From Sulfuritalea sp. (GTDB lineage Bacteria; Pseudomonadota; Gammaproteobacteria; Burkholderiales; Rhodocyclaceae): DNA of 64,000 nucleotides. The stretch covers positions 1 to 64,000 of the forward strand of contig JAOTRV010000024.1 in the NCBI GenBank assembly GCA_030247575.1. Reading direction: 5' to 3'. This document shows positions 1-10,884 of this stretch, piece after piece; positions within the stretch are counted from its first letter, which is position 1; each line of letters starts with the position of its first letter. The position numbers and the translations under genes are program-made. The notes beneath the pieces are model-generated. The model was not told the DNA's origin, did no database searches, and saw nothing but the letters and a program-made list of their open reading frames with translations.

Positions 1-115
1 ACTTCGTCCCGCGCTGCTTCACGCTCGCGTTACGCCGCAGGCAGTGCGGGACACCCCCGGCGTTTCAACCTCGAATGGCTTGGGTCGAACGGTCGGGAAC
101 AGGGCGGGACGTAAC
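1..115. mobile_element. Possible MITE-like element interrupting a gene
   Basis: Protein-family similarity of the leftward gene stops at about position 115, and the remaining 115 bases look non-coding. The two ends of this block form an imperfect inverted repeat: the left end reads cttcgtcccgcgctg and the right end, read inward on the other strand, gttacgtcccgccctg. An internal gtgcgggac gives a third copy of the same word. This is what a miniature inverted-repeat element inserted in a gene would look like. The other flank lies outside the window, so a contig end in a repeat is equally possible. Confidence 0.25.
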
Positions 116-328
116 AGCGAGGAACCAGGCTTCGTCCCAGATCGTGTCGAAGGGGTAGAGCGGTTCCGGGTAGTGCAGGCCGTCGTAGAACCAGAACGAC
201 TCCTTTTCGTACTTGTTGCGCTCGGGATCGTCGGTGACGAACTGATACTGGTACGGGTACATCCTCTCCCAGCCTTCGGTACCCGGAATCGTGGCGGCTT
301 TTACATCGTGCGGCACTGGAAACTTCAT
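65..328 (-). pseudogene. 5' fragment of a PEP-utilising enzyme, phenylphosphate synthase subunit 1-like
   Basis: The ATG at 328 has a strong ribosome binding site (agaaggag, 7 bases upstream) and opens an 87-codon frame. The first 71 residues are rich in conserved-looking aromatic motifs (GTEGWERMYPYQYQF, FWFYDGLHYPEPLYPFD, IWDEAWFLA). They resemble the N-terminus of PEP-synthase-related enzymes such as PpsA, the central subunit of phenylphosphate synthase, which phosphorylates phenol in anaerobic phenol degradation. That identification is from memory of the family. After residue 71 the sequence becomes unrelated and meets a stop at 65, so a protein expected to be several hundred residues long is cut short. 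A sigma-54 promoter precedes it and a phenol-type activator is divergent, which supports the assignment. A contig-end artefact could also explain the break. Confidence 0.45.
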
Positions 329-404
329 TGAATGTCTCCTTCTGTAGTTTTTGTAAATTTCGGATTGATCGGTTCCGGTCATCCGGCCGGAGCAAGGAAG
401 AGTT

Positions 405-420
405 AGCAAGGCGCGGGCCA
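405..420 (-). promoter_or_regulatory. Sigma-54 (-24/-12) promoter of the pps-like gene
   Basis: Read on the minus strand, the sequence is TGGCCC-GCGCC-TTGCT. The GG and GC dinucleotides are exactly ten bases apart, as sigma-54 promoters require, and it matches the consensus TGGCAC-N5-TTGCW at all but one core base. Transcription would start near 393-395 and leave a leader of about 65 bases before the start codon at 328. An enhancer-type site lies about 150 bases upstream, and the divergent gene encodes a sigma-54 activator. Confidence 0.7.
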
Positions 421-568
421 CCCCGCTTGATGCGTTGCAGCATCGCGGGTCTCGGGACGACGTCACATCGCCCGGCGTGCTTCGCGGGCAAGGAATGCAG
501 CTGCAGCAAAAAATGACGGACGAAGGAGCGCGCCGAACCGTTGCGAGCGAGAGCGTCGAAATCGGCAC

Positions 569-584
569 TTGCTCATTTGATAAA
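569..584. promoter_or_regulatory. Upstream activating site for the XylR/DmpR-type regulator
   Basis: The bases TTGCTCATTTGATAAA match the palindromic DmpR/XylR binding consensus TTGATCAATTGATCAA at 13 of 16 positions. The site is about 150-160 bases upstream of the -24 element on the minus strand, the usual distance for enhancer binding by this family. An A-tract around 507-514, between the two, might allow DNA bending. Confidence 0.6.
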
Positions 585-665
585 AAAATCGCGCCGATGG
601 CGCCCGCGTTTGATCTTTAGGTGAAACTGCGGGATCATTTGCCGCATAAATGGCAGATCGAATGT

Positions 666-679
666 TTGACTTCGATCAA
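666..679. promoter_or_regulatory. Second candidate activator or autoregulatory site
   Basis: TTGACTTCGATCAA carries TTGA and TCAA arms as an inverted repeat with a six-base centre, two bases shorter than the usual activator site. It lies closer to the activator gene, where it could serve as a second upstream site or in autoregulation. Confidence 0.3.
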
Positions 680-729
680 TACAGCCAGCGCCGCCTGCGA
701 TTAAAAACGCGCGGTTCAAGGAGGAGAAA

Positions 730-743
730 GTGAGAATCCGGCA

Positions 744-747
<4 letters not shown>
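730..747 (+). promoter_or_regulatory. Five-codon leader ORF coupled to the activator gene
   Basis: The only strong Shine-Dalgarno in the area, AAGGAGGAG at 718-726, is ideally placed for a GTG at 730, which encodes MRIRQ and stops at TGA 745-747. That stop overlaps the activator start in the sequence ATGA. For the activator's own ATG at 744 the same site lies 17 bases away, which is too far for normal initiation. Translation of the activator may therefore depend on termination of this tiny ORF. Confidence 0.4.
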
Positions 748-2488
<1,741 letters not shown>

Positions 2489-2489
<1 letters not shown>

Positions 2490-2956
2490 TGCGGGGAGCC
2501 TTGCCGCAGCAGGTGGCGGACTACCTCGCCGCCCGCCATGTCATGACGCTTGCCACGCAGGGACCGGACGGGCCCTGGGCATCCGCCGTGTTCTTTGCCC
2601 ACGAGGGCGGCTCGCTGATTTTCCTGTCGTCGCCGGCCACGCGCCATTGCCGCAATCTGGCGCTCGATGCCCGCTGCGCGGCGACGATCCAGGAAGACTA
2701 CAGCGACTGGGCGCAGATCAAGGGCATCCAGCTCGAAGGCCGCGTCGTCGAACTGCAGGGCGACGAGGAAAAGCGCGCCCAGGCGCTCTACGGCGAGAAG
2801 TTTCCCATCGCCGGTCCGCTGGCGAAAGTGCCGCCGGCCATCGTCAAGGCACTGGCCAAGGTGCGTTGGTACCGGCTGGTCCCCGAACGCCTCCATTTCA
2901 TAGACAACAGCAAGGGCTTCGGCCACCGCGACGAGATCGACCTCGATCGCGGCTGA
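2489..2956 (+). CDS. YhbP/UPF0306-like pyridoxamine-oxidase-fold protein
   Basis: The 155-residue protein has the split-barrel flavin-binding fold type. Features recalling YhbP are an early TLAT strand, PWASAVFFA, LSSPATRH and RGVQ/KGIQLEG-type strands. Such proteins usually bind FMN or a related cofactor, but their reaction is unknown. The start codon shares one base with the stop of the activator gene (TGATG), so the two are probably co-translated. That makes a role linked to the phenol regulator possible, though unproven. Confidence 0.7.
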
Positions 2957-2978
2957 TTTTCCTGCGCGCGGCGGACTT

Positions 2979-3002
2979 TGCCGTACCGCCGGCGTCTACT
3001 CT
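2979..3002 (-). repeat. Intergenic 24-bp repeat, copy 1
   Basis: On the minus strand it begins AGAGTAGACGCC and ends GGCGGTACGGCA. It is one of six similar copies and lies 22 bases after the yhbP-like stop, between convergent genes. Confidence 0.6.
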
Positions 3003-3025
3003 TCCCGCGGTGCAGGCCGCCGCCG

Positions 3026-3340
3026 TTACTGCACGTCCGGCACGCGCACCACCAGTCCGTCGAGCGCCGGGCCCAGCTTGAGCTGACAGGAAAGGCGGCT
3101 GTTCGGTGTACGCAGCGCGGCGGTGCCGGTCAGCATGGTTTCTTCGTCGGCGGCCGGGGGCGGCAGGAGGTAGGCGCTTTCGACGTAGACATGGCAGGTT
3201 GCGCAGGAGCAGAAGCCGCCGCAGGCGCCCTCGATGCCGCGCACGCCGTTGAAGGTGGCGACCTGCATGACGTTGGCCTCATCTTCGGCATCGATGCTCT
3301 GGCGTGTGCCGTCCTTGAGGATGAAGGTGATGGTGATCAT
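3026..3340 (-). CDS. [2Fe-2S] ferredoxin, adrenodoxin/plant-type fold
   Basis: This 104-residue protein has the Cys pattern C40-x5-C46-x2-C49 and C85 that ligates a [2Fe-2S] cluster; C44 is an extra cysteine. It is a small soluble electron carrier whose partner oxidoreductase is not visible nearby. Its start overlaps the stop of the response regulator gene by four bases (ATGA), so both are made together at the end of the dap operon. Confidence 0.85.
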   Translation of the reverse strand: MITITFILKDGTRQSIDAEDEANVMQVATFNGVRGIEGACGGFCSCATCHVYVESAYLLPPPAADEETMLTGTAALRTPNSRLSCQLKLGPALDGLVVRVPDVQ

Positions 3341-3792
3341 GATCGGGACATCTCGTCGACAGGGTATTCGTTGAGCGTCAGCCAGTACCGCCCGATCAGG
3401 CCCAGCGCCTCGGTGAATTTGTCGAAATCGACCGGCTTCCTGACGTAGCCGTTGGCCCCGGCGGCGTAAGCCGCGCGGATGTCGCGCTGCTCGCGCGAGG
3501 TGGTCAGCACGACGACGGGCAGCAGCCGCGTGCGATCGTCGGCGCGTATGCGACGCACGACCTCGAGGCCGTCGACGCGCGGCAGCTTGAGATCCATCAG
3601 GATCAGCGCGGGCTGGACGCCGGCATCACGGCCGGCGTGAGGGCCGGTGGCGAACAGCCAGTCGAGCGCCTGGACGCCATCGCGGGCGGTGACCACCGGC
3701 CGGTCGATGTGGTTTCGGCTGAGCGCGCGCAGGGTCAGCGCCTCGTCGTCGGGGTTGTCCTCGACCAGCAGCAACGGGCGCTCGACGTGCAC
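3337..3792 (-). CDS. Single-domain response regulator, Rcp1-like
   Basis: The 151-residue protein is a bare receiver domain with acidic pair E11-D12, phosphoacceptor D67 (ILMD), conserved T97 and K119 (RKP). The insertion around residues 50-60 and the PxxxxLLVEDNPxD start resemble Rcp1, the partner of bacteriophytochrome and related kinases. It has no output domain, so it probably acts by protein contact. The start chosen is a GTG nine codons before the LLVEDN strand, because the frame has no nearer ATG. No histidine kinase is visible in the window. Confidence 0.8.
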   Translation of the reverse strand: MHVERPLLLVEDNPDDEALTLRALSRNHIDRPVVTARDGVQALDWLFATGPHAGRDAGVQPALILMDLKLPRVDGLEVVRRIRADDRTRLLPVVVLTTSREQRDIRAAYAAGANGYVRKPVDFDKFTEALGLIGRYWLTLNEYPVDEMSRS

Positions 3793-3800
3793 GGGAGAAC

Positions 3801-4715
3801 TCAGGCGCCGCGCTTGCCGGCGGCCGGCAGATCGTCGCGCGCGACGAGGAACACCTTGCCTTCGGCATGCTCGGTGTCGAGCCAGACGGCCGGCAGATCG
3901 GGAAAGGCTTCCGTCACCAGATCCTGATTGTGGCCGACTTCGACGGCGAGGACGCCGCCCGGATTGAGGTGTTCGCGCGCTTCGGCGAGGATGCGCCGCA
4001 CCACGTCGAGGCCGTCGGCGCCGGCCGCCAGCGCCAGCGCCGGTTCGTGGCGGTACTCGGCGGGCAGGGCCGCCATCGCCGCGGCGGTGACGTAGGGCGG
4101 GTTGCTGAGGATCAGATCGTAGCGTTTGCCCTTCACGGCCGTGAACAGATCGGACTCGATCGCCTGCACGCGGTCCTCCAGCCGGTAATCGGCGATGTTG
4201 CGCCTTGCCACGGCAAGGGCGTCGTCGGAAATGTCGATCGCATCGACGCTGGCATGGGGGAAGGCGTGGGCCATCAGGATCGCGAGGCAGCCCGAACCGG
4301 TGCACAGGTCGAGCGCGCTGGCGACGGCTTCGGGGTCTTCGATCCAGGGCGCGAAGCCGTGTTCCAGCAGTTCGGCGAAGTAGGAGCGCGGCACGATGAC
4401 CCGCTGGTCCACATAGAAGCGGAACGGCCCCAGCCAGGCTTCCTGCACCAGATAGGCGGTCGGCAGGCGGTGCACCACGCGCTGCTGCAGGTTGTTGAGC
4501 AGCGTCAGGCGCTCGCTGGTGGTCAGGCGGGCGTCGAGCCAGGGTTCGAGCGTGTCGCGGGGCAGATGCAGGGTGGCGAGGACGAGCCAGACGGCTTCGT
4601 CCCAGGCGTTGTCGGTGCCGTGGCCGTACGCCAGTCCGGCCTCGTTGAAGTGGCTGACCGCCCAGCGCAGCCAGTCGCGGACGGTGACGAGCTCGTCGGT
4701 GGCGCTGTTGATCAC
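3801..4715 (-). CDS. prmB: Ribosomal protein L3 (uL3) glutamine N5-methyltransferase
   Basis: The enzyme methylates a glutamine side chain of ribosomal protein uL3 using S-adenosylmethionine. The 304-residue protein has motif I DLCTGSGC (136-143) and the glutamine-binding NPPY (205-208). The central stretch [20 protein letters not shown] is closer to PrmB than to the release-factor enzyme PrmC. The GTG start overlaps the dapE stop (GTGA), so the pair is translationally coupled. Confidence 0.88.
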   Translation of the reverse strand: MINSATDELVTVRDWLRWAVSHFNEAGLAYGHGTDNAWDEAVWLVLATLHLPRDTLEPWLDARLTTSERLTLLNNLQQRVVHRLPTAYLVQEAWLGPFRFYVDQRVIVPRSYFAELLEHGFAPWIEDPEAVASALDLCTGSGCLAILMAHAFPHASVDAIDISDDALAVARRNIADYRLEDRVQAIESDLFTAVKGKRYDLILSNPPYVTAAAMAALPAEYRHEPALALAAGADGLDVVRRILAEAREHLNPGGVLAVEVGHNQDLVTEAFPDLPAVWLDTEHAEGKVFLVARDDLPAAGKRGA

Positions 4716-5851
4716 GCTGACATCAACCGGTCGAAGGTGCGCTCGTAGATGCGCGCCAGCGGCGCCAGGTCGGCCACGGCGATGCATTCGTCGACCTTGT
4801 GGATGCTGGCATTGACCGGGCCGAATTCCACCAGTTGCGGACAGATGTCGGCGATGAAGCGGCCGTCGGAGGTGCCGCCGGTGGTCGACAGTTCGGTGGC
4901 GATGCCGGCTTCGTCCGCGGTCGCCGCGGTCAGCGCGTCGCACAGGGCGCCGCGCGGCGTCAGAAACGGTTTCGCGCCGAGTGTCCAGCGGATGTCGTAT
5001 TCGAGTCCGTGGCGGTCGAGCAGGGCATGTACGCGCGACTGCAGATTTTCCACCGTGCTGGCGGTCGAGAAACGGAAGTTGAACATGATCTCGAAGGTGC
5101 CGGGCACGACGTTGCCGGCGCCGGTTCCGGCGTGGGCATTGGAAATCTGGAAACTGGTGGGCGGGAAATATTCGTTGCCGGCATCCCAGGTCGTGGCTGC
5201 CAGTTCGGCCAGGGCCGGCGCCGCCAGATGCACCGGATTCTTCACCAGATGCGGATAGGCGACATGGCCTTGCACGCCCTTGATGCTCAGGTTCGCCGAG
5301 AGCGAACCGCGGCGGCCGTTCTTCATGGTGTCGCCGAGACGGCTCACGCAGGTCGGTTCGCCGACGATGCAAAAGTCGATGGTTTCACCGCGCGCCTTGA
5401 GCGCTTCCACGACGCGCACCGTGCCATCCACGGCATCGCCCTCCTCGTCGGAGGTCAGCAGCAGGGCCAGAGAGTCGACGCTGGCGGGACGGCGATTGAC
5501 GAGCCGTTCCATGGCGACGACGCAAGCGGCGATCGAGCTCTTCATGTCGGCCGCGCCGCGGCCGTAGAGATAGCCGTCGCGCACGGTCGGCTCGAAGGGC
5601 GGCGAGGTCCATTGCTCCAGCGGACCGGTCGGCACGACGTCGGTGTGGCCGGCGAAGCAGATCACGCGGCCGGCGGGTTTGCCGCCAGGATCGCGTCGCG
5701 CCCAGAGATTCGAGACGCCGCCGGCATCGATGCGTTCGAGGCGAAAACCCAGCGGCGTCAGCCAGGAGCCGATCAGTTCGAGGCAGCCCGCATCTTCGGG
5801 AGTGACCGAGGGGCGGGCGATCAGCGCCCTGGCTTTTTCGAGAACCGCCAT
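4712..5851 (-). CDS. dapE: Succinyl-diaminopimelate desuccinylase
   Basis: DapE hydrolyses N-succinyl-LL-diaminopimelate to LL-diaminopimelate, the step after DapC in the succinylase branch of lysine and peptidoglycan precursor synthesis. The 379-residue protein is a standard M20 metallopeptidase: H69 in AGHTDVVP, D102 in GRGAADMK and E136-E137 in SDEEGDA are the metal and catalytic residues. The start ATG shares its A with the pilU stop (TGATG). It lies downstream of dapC and dapD, so the pathway is grouped. Confidence 0.96.
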   Translation of the reverse strand: MAVLEKARALIARPSVTPEDAGCLELIGSWLTPLGFRLERIDAGGVSNLWARRDPGGKPAGRVICFAGHTDVVPTGPLEQWTSPPFEPTVRDGYLYGRGAADMKSSIAACVVAMERLVNRRPASVDSLALLLTSDEEGDAVDGTVRVVEALKARGETIDFCIVGEPTCVSRLGDTMKNGRRGSLSANLSIKGVQGHVAYPHLVKNPVHLAAPALAELAATTWDAGNEYFPPTSFQISNAHAGTGAGNVVPGTFEIMFNFRFSTASTVENLQSRVHALLDRHGLEYDIRWTLGAKPFLTPRGALCDALTAATADEAGIATELSTTGGTSDGRFIADICPQLVEFGPVNASIHKVDECIAVADLAPLARIYERTFDRLMSA

Positions 5852-7020
5852 CAGCTGCCCATGTCCAGCTTGAATTCGCTGAAGGAACCCGGGGCGACGG
5901 ACTTGGTGAAGTCCGGCGCGGCGGACTTGTCCGCGGGCGCGGCGCCGGCCGGCGCCGGCGCCGCGGCGTTGTTGATCACCTGCTGCAGGTTGTTGGCCGA
6001 ATCGGCGTTGGCGAGCGCCTCTTCGAGCGTGATGACGCCGGTGCTGTAGAGCGTGAACAGGCACTGTTCGAAGGTCTGGCTGCCCGGCACCATGCTCTTC
6101 TCCATGGCGTCCTTGATTTCGCCGAGGTCGCCCTTTTCGATCAGCTCGGCGATGTAGCGCGAGTTGAGCAGCACTTCCACGGCCGGGGCGCGGCCGCCGT
6201 CGGGCTTCTTCACCAGGCGCTGCGAGATGACGCATTTCAGCGTGACACCGAGGTCGGCGAGCAGGGCCGGACGGTTTTCCAGCGGATAGAAGCTGATGAT
6301 CCGGCTCATCGCGTGGTAGCTGTTGTTGGCATGCAGCGTGGCCATGCACAGGTGGCCGGACTGGGCATAGGCGATCGCCTGGCTCATGGTGTCCTTGTCG
6401 CGGATCTCGCCGATGAAGATCACGTCCGGCGCCTGGCGCAGCGCGTTCTTGAGGGCGATGTGGAAGGCCTTGGTGTCGGAACCCACTTCGCGCTGATTGA
6501 CGATGGATTTCTTGTTCTGGAAGATGAACTCGACCGGATCTTCCAGCGTCAGGATGTGGCCCGCCTTGCGCGCGTTGCGGTAGTCGAGCATCGAGGTCAG
6601 CGTGGTCGACTTGCCGGAACCGGTGGCGCCGACCATGAGGATCAGGCCGCGCTTTTCCATGATCACTTCCGTCAGCACGGGCGGCAGGCTGAGCGTCTCG
6701 AAATCCGGGATGTCGCTCGGGATGTAGCGCACCACCATGGCCGGCGAGCCCTTCTGGCGGAAGCAGGACAGGCGGAAGTTGCCGATGCCGGGCATGTTGT
6801 AGGCGCCGTTGAACTCCAGTTCCTCGATAAACTCGTTCATCTGCTTTTCGGTGAGGATCTCGCCGAAAAGCGTCATGATGGTCGGGCCGTCCATGATGGT
6901 CTGATTCACCGGCATGGCGTTGCCGTTGATCTTGATGTTGATCGGCGACCCCACGGAGAGGAACAGGTCGGAAGCCTTTTTCTCCGACATCAGTTGGAAC
7001 AGCCTCTGCATCGTTCCCAT
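5851..7020 (-). CDS. pilU: Type IV pilus retraction ATPase, PilU-type
   Basis: The 389-residue cytoplasmic hexameric ATPase of the PilT/PilU family is an accessory motor for pilus retraction and twitching. It has Walker A GATGSGKS (131-138), an Asp box (TLEDPVEF), Walker B (VIFIGEIRD) and a His box (ATLHANN). PilU rather than PilT is suggested by the N-terminus ([17 protein letters not shown]) and the long Ala/Pro-rich C-terminal tail. It is embedded between dapD and dapE, in the same direction and with a one-base overlap to dapE, while no pilT is seen in the window. Confidence 0.88.
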   Translation of the reverse strand: MGTMQRLFQLMSEKKASDLFLSVGSPINIKINGNAMPVNQTIMDGPTIMTLFGEILTEKQMNEFIEELEFNGAYNMPGIGNFRLSCFRQKGSPAMVVRYIPSDIPDFETLSLPPVLTEVIMEKRGLILMVGATGSGKSTTLTSMLDYRNARKAGHILTLEDPVEFIFQNKKSIVNQREVGSDTKAFHIALKNALRQAPDVIFIGEIRDKDTMSQAIAYAQSGHLCMATLHANNSYHAMSRIISFYPLENRPALLADLGVTLKCVISQRLVKKPDGGRAPAVEVLLNSRYIAELIEKGDLGEIKDAMEKSMVPGSQTFEQCLFTLYSTGVITLEEALANADSANNLQQVINNAAAPAPAGAAPADKSAAPDFTKSVAPGSFSEFKLDMGS

Positions 7021-7049
7021 ATATTTCTCCCGCCTCTGATGTTGCGCTG

Positions 7050-7868
7050 TCAGTCGCGCAGCAGTTCGTTGATGCCGGTCTTGGCCCGCGTCTGCGCATC
7101 CACCCGCTTGACGATGACGGCGCAGTACAGGCTGTACTTGCCGTCGGCCGAGGGCAGGTTGCCGCTGACCACCACCGAGCCTTCCGGAATGCGGCCGTAC
7201 ATCACTTCGCCGCTGGCGCGATCGTAGATCTTGGTGCTCTGGCCGATATACACGCCCATCGAAATCACGCAGTTGTCTTCGACGATGACGCCTTCGACCA
7301 CTTCCGAACGGGCGCCGATGAAGCAGTTGTCGCCGATGATGGTCGGGTTGGCCTGCAGGGGCTCCAGCACGCCGCCGATGCCGACGCCGCCGGAAAGATG
7401 CACGTTCTTGCCGATCTGCGCGCAGGAGCCGACGGTGGCCCAGGCGTCGACCATGGTGCCCTCATCGACGTAGGCACCGATGTTCACGAAGCTTGGCATC
7501 AGCACCACGTTCTTGCCGATGAAGCTGCCGCGCCGCGCCACGGCGCCGGGCACGACGCGAAAGCCGCCGGTGTTGAAGCGGTGCGTGTCGTAGCTGGCGA
7601 ACTTGGTCGGCACCTTGTCGAAGTAGCGCATCGGGCCGGCTTCCGACATCACGTTGTCCTCGAGGCGGAAGGACAGCAGGACGGCCTTCTTGATCCACTG
7701 ATGCGTGGTCCACTGGCCGTCGACCTTTTCCGCGACGCGCAAGGCGCCGCTGTCGAGTTCGCCCAGGATGTGCGCGACGGCATCGCCGATGCGCGCCGGG
7801 GCGGCGCCGGGGCTCAGGCTGGCGCGGTCTTCCCACGCCTGTTCGATGATTTGCTGGAGTTCATGCAT
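7050..7868 (-). CDS. dapD: Tetrahydrodipicolinate N-succinyltransferase
   Basis: DapD transfers succinyl from succinyl-CoA to tetrahydrodipicolinate, committing carbon to the succinylase branch of lysine and diaminopimelate synthesis. The 272-residue length is normal for the family. The left-handed beta-helix made of hexapeptide repeats is visible in the middle (for example [28 protein letters not shown]). It follows dapC with an 11-base gap and precedes pilU. Confidence 0.97.
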   Translation of the reverse strand: MHELQQIIEQAWEDRASLSPGAAPARIGDAVAHILGELDSGALRVAEKVDGQWTTHQWIKKAVLLSFRLEDNVMSEAGPMRYFDKVPTKFASYDTHRFNTGGFRVVPGAVARRGSFIGKNVVLMPSFVNIGAYVDEGTMVDAWATVGSCAQIGKNVHLSGGVGIGGVLEPLQANPTIIGDNCFIGARSEVVEGVIVEDNCVISMGVYIGQSTKIYDRASGEVMYGRIPEGSVVVSGNLPSADGKYSLYCAVIVKRVDAQTRAKTGINELLRD

Positions 7869-7879
7869 GGTGGCTTCTT

Positions 7880-9115
7880 TCAGAGAGATAGACAGAAATC
7901 GTTGATCCGGCGCGCGGCTTCGAGGCATTCCTCGTGCGCCGCGACGAGGGCGATGCGGATGAAATTCGCGCCGGGATTGATGCCGCCGCCTTGGGTGGAT
8001 GGGCGCGCGAGGTAGCTGCCGGGCAGGACGACCACGTTCTTCTGCCGCAGCAGTTCGCGGGCGAAGTCGGTGTCGGCGATCGGCGTCCTGGCCCAGAGGT
8101 AGAAGCCCGCGTCCGGCATCCCGCAATCGAGGTGGCGGGCGAGCAGCGGCGTCATCTCGGCGAATTTCTCGGCGTACATGCGGCGGTTGTCGCGGACGTG
8201 CGCCTCGTCGTTCCAGGCGGCGATGCTCGCCGCCTGCACCGCCGGATTCATGGCGCTGCCGTGGTAGGTGCGGTAGAGCAGAAATTTTTTCAGGATGGCC
8301 GCGTCGCCGGCGACGAAACCCGAGCGCAGCCCCGGCACGTTGGAGCGCTTGGACAGGCTGGAGAAGGTCACCAGGTTGCGGTAGTTGCCGCGTCCCAGTT
8401 GCGCGGCGGCCGTGAGCCCGCCCAGCGGCGGCCGCGCCTCGTCGAAATAGATCTCCGAGTAGCACTCGTCGGAGGCGATGACGAAGCCGTGGCGGTCGGA
8501 AAGCTCGAACAGGGTTTTCCACGACGCCAGGCTCATGACCTTGCCGGTCGGGTTCGCCGGCGAACAGACATACACCAGTTGCACGTCGCGCCAGGTGCTT
8601 TCCGGAAGCTCGGCCCAGTCCATTTCAAAATGGTTGTGGGGGACGGTGTTCAGATAGACGGGCTGCGCTCCGGCCAGCAGCGCGGCGCCTTCGTAGATCT
8701 GGTAGAAGGGGTTGGGGCAGACCACTTTGGCCTTGCCGCCGCTGCGGTCGATGACGGTCTGGGCGAAGGCGAACAGCGCTTCGCGCGAGCCGTTGACCGG
8801 AACCACCTCGGTCGCCGCATCGGGTGCGGGCACGCCGTAGCGGCGCGCGATCCAGCCGGCGATGGCCTGGCGCAGGGCGTCGGAGCCCTGCGTGGTCGGG
8901 TAGTTGGCGAGCCCGCCGAGGTTGTCCGCCAGAGCGCGCTGGATGAAGGGCGGCGTGGCATGCTGCGGCTCGCCGATCGACAGCTTGATTTCGCCGAGAG
9001 TCGACGCCGGCGACACGCCGGCAAACAGGTGGCGCAGCTTTTCGAACGGATAGGGCTGCAGACGGGCGAGATCGGGATTCACGGGGTGCGGGTCGGGCAA
9101 GGCAAGGAATCTCAT
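7880..9115 (-). CDS. dapC: N-succinyldiaminopimelate aminotransferase
   Basis: This PLP enzyme makes N-succinyl-LL-diaminopimelate from the keto compound and glutamate. The fold-type I aminotransferase motifs are clear: [10 protein letters not shown] near the N-terminus, SPANPTGK, and the PLP lysine in [10 protein letters not shown]. The start is uncertain. The ATG at 9115 has GGGAGG 11 bases upstream and gives 411 residues. A GTG at 9079 ([15 protein letters not shown]) matches the usual family N-terminus, and a perfect TATAAT overlaps the upstream ATG, which would place the transcript start inside the longer version. Either way it is the first gene of the dap-pilU-prmB run. Confidence 0.93.
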   Translation of the reverse strand: MRFLALPDPHPVNPDLARLQPYPFEKLRHLFAGVSPASTLGEIKLSIGEPQHATPPFIQRALADNLGGLANYPTTQGSDALRQAIAGWIARRYGVPAPDAATEVVPVNGSREALFAFAQTVIDRSGGKAKVVCPNPFYQIYEGAALLAGAQPVYLNTVPHNHFEMDWAELPESTWRDVQLVYVCSPANPTGKVMSLASWKTLFELSDRHGFVIASDECYSEIYFDEARPPLGGLTAAAQLGRGNYRNLVTFSSLSKRSNVPGLRSGFVAGDAAILKKFLLYRTYHGSAMNPAVQAASIAAWNDEAHVRDNRRMYAEKFAEMTPLLARHLDCGMPDAGFYLWARTPIADTDFARELLRQKNVVVLPGSYLARPSTQGGGINPGANFIRIALVAAHEECLEAARRINDFCLSL

Positions 9116-9199
9116 TATACGAGAGGCCTCCCGCTCGTCGATGGCCGCGGATTTCCGGTACATTCGCGTTTCTGCAGCGCCGGAAGAGAGGAGGCACCC

Positions 9200-9877
9200 G
9201 TGGGACAGATGATCGAATTCATGCGGCCGGACGGCAGCGCCTGTCGCGGCTATCTTGCCGGCGCGGGGCCGGGTCGCCCGGGCGTGGTGGTGATCCAGGA
9301 ATGGTGGGGGCTCAACGACCAGATTTGCGGCGTGGCCGACCGCTTCGCGCGAGCCGGCTACAACGCACTGGCGCCGGACCTGTTCAAGGGCCGCGTCACC
9401 CAGGAGCCGGACGAGGCCAACCACCTGATGAACGGCCTCGATTTCCCCGGCGCCACGCATCAGGACATTCGCGGCGCCGTCGATCATTTGCGCGCCATGG
9501 GTGAAAGCAGCGGCGGCAAGGTCGCCGCGCTGGGCTTCTGCATGGGCGGTGCGCTGGCCATCGCCGCGGCGGTGCATGTGCCGAAGCTTGCGGCCGCCGT
9601 GTGCTTCTACGGCATTCCGCCGAAGGAGTTCGCCGACCCCGCCGACATCCGCATTCCGTTCCAGGGGCATTTCGCCGGCAAGGACGACTGGTGCACGCCG
9701 GCTGCCGTCGATGCGCTGGAGGCCGCGATGCGCGCCCGCGGCGCGGCGCCGGACTTTTATCGCTACGAAGCCGGCCATGCCTTCTTCAACGAGCGCCGCG
9801 GCGAGGTCTACGACGCGGCCTGCGCCAACCAGGCGTGGAGCCGCACGCTCGCTTTTCTGGCCGGAGCCCTGGCCTGA
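9200..9877 (+). CDS. Dienelactone hydrolase family protein
   Basis: The 225-residue alpha/beta hydrolase has C114 (GFCMGG), D162 (GKDDW) and H193 (AGHAFF). These match the Cys-Asp-His triad of dienelactone hydrolase with a constant offset of nine. The usual substrate of the family is dienelactone from chlorocatechol breakdown, but many members act on other esters, so the substrate here is open. The GTG start at 9200 is preferred because AGAGGAGG lies five bases upstream. A downstream ATG at 9209 would shorten it by three residues. Confidence 0.85.
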   Translation: MGQMIEFMRPDGSACRGYLAGAGPGRPGVVVIQEWWGLNDQICGVADRFARAGYNALAPDLFKGRVTQEPDEANHLMNGLDFPGATHQDIRGAVDHLRAMGESSGGKVAALGFCMGGALAIAAAVHVPKLAAAVCFYGIPPKEFADPADIRIPFQGHFAGKDDWCTPAAVDALEAAMRARGAAPDFYRYEAGHAFFNERRGEVYDAACANQAWSRTLAFLAGALA

Positions 9878-9880
9878 TTC

Positions 9881-10336
9881 ATGCCGACACCTGAACTCAC
9901 GCCCGCGGACTGGGTGAATATCAGCCTCACCGAGGCCATGCTGGCACGCGGCGGTCCGCCGCTGTACGTTGCCGCCAAGCTCGGCTGCGTCGCCGCGGTG
10001 CGGGTGATGTGCGAGGCCGGGACCAATGTCGAAGTGCTCGGGCCGCGCAAGGAACGGCCGCTGCACGCGGCGGCGGCCGGCGGCCACGAGAGCATCTGCG
10101 CCACATTGGTCAGCGCCGGCTGCGATGTCGACGCGCAGGACGAGGACGGCAATACGCCGCTGATCACGGCCGTGCTCAACGGCCATGCCGCGCCGGTCGA
10201 ACTGCTGCTGGCGGTCGGCGCCGACATCGACATCGCCCGGCTCGACGGCATGACGGCCGTGCATGTTGCGCAACTGCCCGGCACGCCGAAAGTGATCTAC
10301 GAACTGCTTATGCTGGGTCAGGACGAGGCGATTTGA
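9881..10336 (+). CDS. Ankyrin-repeat protein
   Basis: The 151-residue protein consists almost entirely of ankyrin repeats: PPLYVAAKLGCVAAVRVM (about 26-43), RPLHAAAAGGHESICATLV (about 58-76), then NTPLITAVLNGHAAPVELLL and a final partial repeat. No signal peptide is seen. Ankyrin repeats mediate protein contacts; no partner can be named. It starts three bases after the hydrolase stop, so the two are probably one transcript. Confidence 0.85.
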   Translation: MPTPELTPADWVNISLTEAMLARGGPPLYVAAKLGCVAAVRVMCEAGTNVEVLGPRKERPLHAAAAGGHESICATLVSAGCDVDAQDEDGNTPLITAVLNGHAAPVELLLAVGADIDIARLDGMTAVHVAQLPGTPKVIYELLMLGQDEAI

Positions 10337-10382
10337 GGTCGATCGGATGCGACCTGTCGCGCCGGTCGCGGCCGACCGGTCC

Positions 10383-10877
10383 ATGAAGCTCTATCTCGCG
10401 GGTCCCGACGTGTTCCGGCCGGACGTCGACGCCTGGGCCGCGCAGGTCCGCGCCCTGTGCCGCGACGAGGGCCATGAAGCCCTGATTCCACTGGATGGAG
10501 CGCAAGGCTCGGCAGCCGACATCTATCGCAGCAATCTGCGCTTGCTTGCGGAAGCCGACGTGGTGCTGGCCAACCTCAACCCGTTTCGCGGTGCGGAGCC
10601 GGATTCGGGAACCTGCGTCGAAATCGGCTATGCCCTGGCGCTCCGCAAGCCGGTGATCGGCTATGCCGATACGCTCATCCCGCTGCGCGACCGCCTGCGG
10701 GCGGCCGGCCCCGGCGCGGACGGCTGCTATCGCGATGCGGCCGGCTGGGCCGTGGAAAACTTCGGACTGCCCCTGAACCTCATGCTGTCGGTGCCGCTGC
10801 AACTGGAGCAGGGCGGGATCGAGGCTGCCCTGCGCGCGCTCAGCCGCATCGAGCAGCGGCCGCAGACGGCGGACTGA
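10383..10877 (+). CDS. Nucleoside 2-deoxyribosyltransferase family protein
   Basis: The 164-residue protein has the family's opening strand (KLYLAGPDVF), the motif FRGAEPDSGT and CVEIGYALA, where the Glu is the expected nucleophile. Such enzymes swap bases between deoxynucleosides or hydrolyse modified (deoxy)nucleotides in purine and pyrimidine salvage. The gene lies 46 bases after the ankyrin gene and converges on yaeQ. Confidence 0.85.
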   Translation: MKLYLAGPDVFRPDVDAWAAQVRALCRDEGHEALIPLDGAQGSAADIYRSNLRLLAEADVVLANLNPFRGAEPDSGTCVEIGYALALRKPVIGYADTLIPLRDRLRAAGPGADGCYRDAAGWAVENFGLPLNLMLSVPLQLEQGGIEAALRALSRIEQRPQTAD

Positions 10878-10884
10878 ATCCGCG

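Noticed and set aside
3801-4715. PrmC (release factor methyltransferase)
   Set aside because: NPPY is shared by both families, but the N-terminal region and the VPRS segment resemble PrmB more closely, and no prfA lies nearby.
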